A stretch of 10,025 nucleotides of DNA from Desulfuromonadaceae bacterium (GTDB lineage: Bacteria; Desulfobacterota; Desulfuromonadia; Desulfuromonadales; Geopsychrobacteraceae), in assembly GCA_013138655.1 (NCBI GenBank), contig WTCI01000246.1:1-10025 (forward strand), in the 5' to 3' direction. Below, piece by piece: positions 6,880 to 10,025 of the stretch; the first letter of the stretch is position 1; each line of letters begins with the position of its first letter. A program made the position numbers and the translations under genes. Under the pieces are notes generated by a model. That model had not been told where the DNA came from and did not search any database. It was given only the letters and a program-made list of their open reading frames with translations.

Positions 6880-6912
6880 GGGGCATTGTTCCCCGCTGGG
6901 GCAAAATGCCTC
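6880..6912. promoter_or_regulatory. Two tandem dyads, candidate enhancer sites for the adjacent sigma-54 activator
   Basis: Copy A, GGGGCATTGTTCCCC (6880-6894), and copy B, GGGGCAAAATGCCTC (6898-6912, GAGGCATTTTGCCCC on the other strand), are both imperfect palindromes, and 12 of 15 positions agree when B is reversed. The shared half-site is GGGGCA and the joint consensus is GGGGCA-N3-TGCCCC. Their centres are 18 bp apart and lie about 77 and 95 bp upstream of the predicted start point, the usual distance for sites bound by NtrC-type activators. Copy A could also fold as a GC-rich hairpin (6878-6896) past the regulator stop, but no T run follows on the minus strand, so it is not a good terminator. 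Confidence 0.6.
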
Positions 6913-6927
6913 GGTAGAGTGGCGAAG

Positions 6928-8295
6928 TCAGTCGGTTTTCAGCTTGCGGTAGAGGGTTTTGCGGTCGACACCGAGCAGTCGCGCCGCCAGGGTACGGTTG
7001 CCATCCAACTGTTCGAGAACCTGGTGGATGTAGCGCCGTTCCATTTCTTCCAGGGGGAGAATGGTTCCCTGGTCAACCAGACTGACTGGCAGGGGGGCGC
7101 TGCCGGCCGGATGACGGACCTGCTCCGGCAGATCTTCTACGGTAAGCTGGTCGTGACAGCTCAGGGCCAGGGCGCGCTCGATGACGTTGTGCAGTTCGCG
7201 CACGTTCCCGGGCCAGTGATAGGCGAGCAGGATGGCGGCCACCGGTTGCGCCAAGCCGGTCACCGATTTACCGAAGCGCTGACTGAGTTGCTTGATGAAT
7301 GCGAGAGCCAGTAAGAGAATATCGTTCCCCCGCTCCCGCAACGGCGGCAAGTCCAGCTGGATGACGTTGAGACGGTAAAAGAGATCGCTGCGGAAAAGGT
7401 GATTGCTGACGGCCTCGCTCAGGTTGCGGTGGCTGGAGGCCAGTACGCGCACATCGCAGGCAATTTCCCGGGTGCTGCCGAGCGGTCGCACTTTGTGATC
7501 CTCCAGGACGCGTAACAACTTTGGCTGTAAAGTCAGCGGCAATTCGGCAATCTCGTCGAGCAGCAGGGTGCCGCCATCGGCTTCGAGGAACAGCCCTTTG
7601 CGATTTTCCCGAGCATCGGTGAAGGCGCCGCGGACATGGCCGAACAGCTCACTTTCCAGCAGGTTTCCCGGCAGGGCCGCGCAGTTAATGGCGACAAAAG
7701 GCCCTTCCCTCCGTTTGCTTTGTCGATGCAAAGCCCGGGCGACCAGTTCCTTGCCGGTGCCGCTTTCGCCACTGATCAGCACCGAAGTGTTCAGGTCCGC
7801 AATGCGCAGGATCTGTTTTTTGACCTGCTGCAGTACGGCACTTTCTCCCAGCAGTTCATCGTCCGGTTGCTGGCGGCGGATCTGATCTTTCAGCAGGCGG
7901 ACTTTTTTCTGCAGGTGACGATGTTGCAGGGCTCGGTTGAGGGTGATGCTGAGCAGGTCGAGATCGACCGGTTTGGTGACGAAATCGTAGGCACCGGCAC
8001 GCAAGGCGGCGATGGCTGTTTCCAGGCTGCCGAAGGCGGTCATGATGACGACCGGCAGATCGGGACGGTTTTCCTGCAACTCGGCGCAAAAGTCGATGCC
8101 ACTGGTGCCCGGCATGTTCAGGTCGGTCAACACCACGTCCACCTCTTCCCGGTGGAGCAGCTCGCGTGCCTGATCGACCTTTAATGCACTCGAAACCTGG
8201 TGCTTGCGGCGGCTCAGGTCTTCGACCAGTAGCTCACAAAGGGCCTGGTCATCATCAATGACCAAGATGCGTCCCGGCAGGTTGTTCTCGGTCAT
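6928..8295 (-). CDS. Sigma-54-dependent response regulator, NtrC family (receiver, AAA+, Fis-type HTH)
   Basis: Enhancer-binding transcription activator that remodels sigma-54 RNA polymerase using ATP. Domains in order: receiver at about 8-120 with Asp58 (VLTDLNMP), Thr86 and Lys108; a linker helix to 145; AAA+ at about 147-380; Fis-like helix-turn-helix at 415-455 (NRTLAARLLGVDRKTLYRKL). Walker A is GESGTGKE (176-183), Walker B is GGTLLLDEI (241-249), and the arginine-finger region is FRSDLFYRLN (301-310), followed by WPGNVREL (361-368). The sigma-54-contacting loop reads GAFTDA (223-228) instead of the usual GAFTGA. At 455 residues the length is standard. The ATG at 8295 has GGAG 7 nt upstream and overlaps the kinase stop as ATGA, so kinase and regulator form one coupled unit. 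The nearest likely target is the sigma-54 promoter directly downstream. Resemblance to ZraR/AtoC types is general, so no specific gene name is given. Confidence 0.96.
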   Translation of the reverse strand: MTENNLPGRILVIDDDQALCELLVEDLSRRKHQVSSALKVDQARELLHREEVDVVLTDLNMPGTSGIDFCAELQENRPDLPVVIMTAFGSLETAIAALRAGAYDFVTKPVDLDLLSITLNRALQHRHLQKKVRLLKDQIRRQQPDDELLGESAVLQQVKKQILRIADLNTSVLISGESGTGKELVARALHRQSKRREGPFVAINCAALPGNLLESELFGHVRGAFTDARENRKGLFLEADGGTLLLDEIAELPLTLQPKLLRVLEDHKVRPLGSTREIACDVRVLASSHRNLSEAVSNHLFRSDLFYRLNVIQLDLPPLRERGNDILLLALAFIKQLSQRFGKSVTGLAQPVAAILLAYHWPGNVRELHNVIERALALSCHDQLTVEDLPEQVRHPAGSAPLPVSLVDQGTILPLEEMERRYIHQVLEQLDGNRTLAARLLGVDRKTLYRKLKTD

Positions 8296-9770
8296 GTCTC
8301 TGCTCCGTGGCTGCTGTGGGGCAAATAAACGCTGAAACAGCTTCCTTCTCCGAGAGTGCTTTCAACGCTGATCCAGCCCTCATGCTCTTCAATAATGCCG
8401 TAGGCAATCGACAGACCAAGTCCCGTGCCCTGGCCAATCTCCTTGGTGGTGAAGAAGGGGTCGAAAATATGGCTGAGATCCTCGGGATCAATGCCGCTCC
8501 CCTGGTCACGAACCTGCAGGCAGCACCAGAGCTGTCCCTCATCAACAATCTTGTCCGGCACCTCGATCCCGGCCGGCGTGCTACAGATCAGCTCAAGGAT
8601 ACCCCCTTCAGGCATCGCCTGGATACCGTTCAAGGCCAGGTTGAGTAAGACCTGTTGTAACTGCCCCGGATCGGCATTGACGTTAAGCGGCTGGGCAGAT
8701 TCCGTTAATTTGAGTTCGATCCTTCTCTCGCGGGTACTCGGTTCGAGGAGTGGCAAGACCCCACGTAGGACAGCATTAAGTTCCACCTGCTGTTTCCGGG
8801 CTTCGCCGCGCCGGGCAAAGCTGAGCAGCTGACGTATGATGCCGGTCATCCGGTCAGCCTGTTCGCCGACAATTTTTGCCGAGCGGGTGATATCTTCCGG
8901 CTCCAGACCGGCACTGCCGATCAACTTGGCACGCCCGGCGATGACGTTGAGCGGGGTTCCCAGTTCGTGGGCTATCCCGGCGGAAAGTTTGCCGAGAGTG
9001 GCCAACCGCTCGGTGTGCCGCAACTTTTCCAGTGTTTCGAGCTTTGCCGTATTGGCCGTCTGCTCCGCTTCACGAGCTTCGGCAAGTTGACCCCGCATCC
9101 GCTCGATCGTATCAGCAAGCTCGGCCAGTTCATCGGTGCCGGAAAGGTTAAGGCTGGTTTCGAAATCGCCGGTGCCGATTCGCTCCGCCTGGTCACGCAA
9201 CCGGCGCATCGGTTTATTGATCCAGAAACTGCCGAGCCCGCCGACCAGCAGCAAGCTGGAAACAACCATGGCCCCCACAACCATGGCCGAACGACGCAAG
9301 CTTTCCTGGACGTAATCGTGCATTTCATCCATCGATTCAGACAGCTCGATGGCACCAATACGCCCTCCGATGGTCAGGAGTGGCAGGTAGGTGAGGAGAA
9401 AATCCCGACCGTCCGGTGACCCGGCCAGCAGGGCGACTGTTTCTTCCTCGAGCAGGTCGTCGAGTTGATCGACGGGCACGCGCGGCTGGAATTTGGGTGG
9501 TGGCTCACCGTCGATCCAGACCCAGCGGACCAGCACCTGTTCGTAACCCTGGTTGGCCCGGCTCAGAAAGCCGATGGCCTCGTCTGCACCCCGTTGCTCC
9601 CAGATTTCCGCCACCATGAACCGCAGGCTCTCACCGAGGTGGCGAGCTTCGCGGCTGAGATTTTTCTTCAGCAGCTGTCGCTCCCGCTGGATTGAGTAGT
9701 AACTGTAGACCGAAAAGATCAGGGCGACCCCGAGCAGAACGGTAATGGCGATTTTCAGCGTCAGGCGCAT
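8292..9770 (-). CDS. Membrane sensor histidine kinase (HAMP, HisKA, HATPase_c), partner of the sigma-54 regulator
   Basis: Kinase that senses a signal outside the inner membrane and phosphorylates the next-encoded regulator. The 492-residue protein has a first membrane helix at 7-27, a periplasmic sensor region of about 130 residues (30-160), a second helix at 162-183 and a HAMP domain (about 184-237; NKPMRRLRDQAERIGTGDF). A short coiled linker leads to the HisKA dimerisation domain with phospho-acceptor His268 (GIAHELGTPLNVI). The ATPase domain shows the N box (NLALNGIQAM, Asn381), G1 (DQGSGI, 422-427), F box (FDPFFTTK, 436-443) and G2 (GTGLGL, 448-453). This is the NtrB/ZraS-like class normally paired with sigma-54 regulators. 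The sensor part is not recognised, so the signal is unknown. The ATG at 9770 has only a weak GGA-type ribosome binding site. The TGA overlaps the regulator ATG by 4 nt. Confidence 0.95.
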   Translation of the reverse strand: MRLTLKIAITVLLGVALIFSVYSYYSIQRERQLLKKNLSREARHLGESLRFMVAEIWEQRGADEAIGFLSRANQGYEQVLVRWVWIDGEPPPKFQPRVPVDQLDDLLEEETVALLAGSPDGRDFLLTYLPLLTIGGRIGAIELSESMDEMHDYVQESLRRSAMVVGAMVVSSLLLVGGLGSFWINKPMRRLRDQAERIGTGDFETSLNLSGTDELAELADTIERMRGQLAEAREAEQTANTAKLETLEKLRHTERLATLGKLSAGIAHELGTPLNVIAGRAKLIGSAGLEPEDITRSAKIVGEQADRMTGIIRQLLSFARRGEARKQQVELNAVLRGVLPLLEPSTRERRIELKLTESAQPLNVNADPGQLQQVLLNLALNGIQAMPEGGILELICSTPAGIEVPDKIVDEGQLWCCLQVRDQGSGIDPEDLSHIFDPFFTTKEIGQGTGLGLSIAYGIIEEHEGWISVESTLGEGSCFSVYLPHSSHGAET

Positions 9771-9846
9771 GAATGATTATCCGAAACTCTGGCAAATGCC
9801 GCTATTGGCAAAACATTGCTTATCCTGCTTTGCCACGGCCCGCGTG
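9771..9846 (-). promoter_or_regulatory. Kinase leader with short dyads and a weak promoter candidate
   Basis: This 76-bp gap is the only room for a promoter directly before the kinase-regulator pair. A perfect TTGACA -35 hexamer is visible on the minus strand (plus 9845-9850, overlapping the transporter stop), but the nearest -10-like sequence (GGATAA) is 19 nt away and poor. The perfect palindrome GGCAAATGCC (9791-9800) and further GGCAAA/TTTGCC half-sites (9807-9813, 9829-9834) resemble the core of the dyads upstream of the RR-htrA operon, though one base shorter. No intrinsic terminator for the transporter gene is evident, so readthrough is also possible. Confidence 0.3.
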
Positions 9847-10025
9847 TCAAGCCGCAGAAGTTTTGCGCCGGGGCCAGTTGAACAGGGCCAGACCGGCAAA
9901 GATAAAAATTATGCCGTAGAGATGGTAATTCTGGAAAGTCTCACCGAGGAACAGGACCGCCATTAACGAAGCGAACAGGGGAATCAGGTTGATATAGAGA
10001 CCGGCCCGGTTGGCACCGATCAGTT
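9847..10025 (-). CDS. EamA/DMT-family transporter, C-terminal 59 residues (5' end outside window)
   Basis: Carboxy-terminal end of an inner-membrane drug/metabolite-superfamily permease. The visible part ends in TGA at 9847-9849 and includes GANRAGLYINLIPLFASLMA followed by VLFLGETF and LYGIIFIFAGLALFNW, then a basic tail (PRRKTSAA). This is the standard last two-helix hairpin of EamA domains: a small-residue helix with LIPLFA, the LGE turn, and a final Gly/Ala-rich helix. Substrate cannot be inferred, and the rest of the gene is outside the window. It lies 76 bp before the histidine kinase on the same strand. Confidence 0.85.
   Translation of the reverse strand, partial: LIGANRAGLYINLIPLFASLMAVLFLGETFQNYHLYGIIFIFAGLALFNWPRRKTSAA

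Noticed and set aside
6878..6896. GC-rich inverted repeat after the sigma-54 activator gene as an intrinsic terminator.
   Set aside because: No T run follows it on the minus strand; it overlaps one of the paired dyads and is better explained as a protein-binding site.
7636..8184. Plus-strand open frame of 182 codons.
   Set aside because: It is antisense to the receiver and AAA+ parts of the sigma-54 activator and has no motif of its own.
9805..9822. Plus-strand TTGGCAAAACATTGC resembling a sigma-54 promoter.
   Set aside because: GG and GC are separated by 9 nt instead of 10, and no plus-strand gene follows.

Overview
All nine coding regions lie on the minus strand, so the natural reading runs from high to low coordinates: EamA-type transporter (partial), sensor histidine kinase, sigma-54 response regulator (NtrC family), single-domain response regulator, HtrA/Deg protease, lysophosphatidate acyltransferase (PlsC), RNase J, undecaprenyl-diphosphatase (UppP/BacA) and FtsK (partial). 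GC-rich coding, the RNase J beside PlsC, UppP and FtsK, the NtrC-type two-component pair, and an extragenic repeat that looks familiar from Desulfuromonadales point to a deltaproteobacterium of the Desulfuromonas/Geobacter/Pelobacter kind. That placement is an inference from gene content and memory, not from a search.

Right-hand region (10025 to about 4800): after the end of a DMT-superfamily transporter come a membrane histidine kinase and a sigma-54 enhancer-binding response regulator, joined by a 4-nt ATGA overlap. The 144-bp gap after the regulator holds a near-consensus -24/-12 promoter (GG-N10-GC) and, 75 to 95 bp upstream of its expected start point, two related copies of a GGGGCA-N3-TGCCCC dyad. 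This promoter faces a second two-gene operon: a receiver-only response regulator and a secreted HtrA protease, again joined by an ATGA overlap. The operon closes with a clear intrinsic terminator. The simplest model is a self-contained envelope-stress circuit in which kinase and activator switch on a periplasmic protease and a small receiver protein. The activator carries GAFTDA instead of GAFTGA in its sigma-54-contacting loop.

Left-hand region (about 4720 to 1): a housekeeping cluster begins at a plausible sigma-70 promoter. PlsC starts at a GTG with a strong ribosome binding site and overlaps RNase J by 20 nt. A 180-bp gap with an imperfect palindromic repeat follows, then UppP, then FtsK after 27 bp. 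These genes cover phospholipid synthesis, mRNA decay, cell-wall lipid-carrier recycling and chromosome segregation.

No mobile elements, CRISPR arrays, tRNA or rRNA genes were seen. Most of the window is ordinary core genome. The part that deserves attention is the kinase/activator/sigma-54 promoter/receiver/HtrA module.
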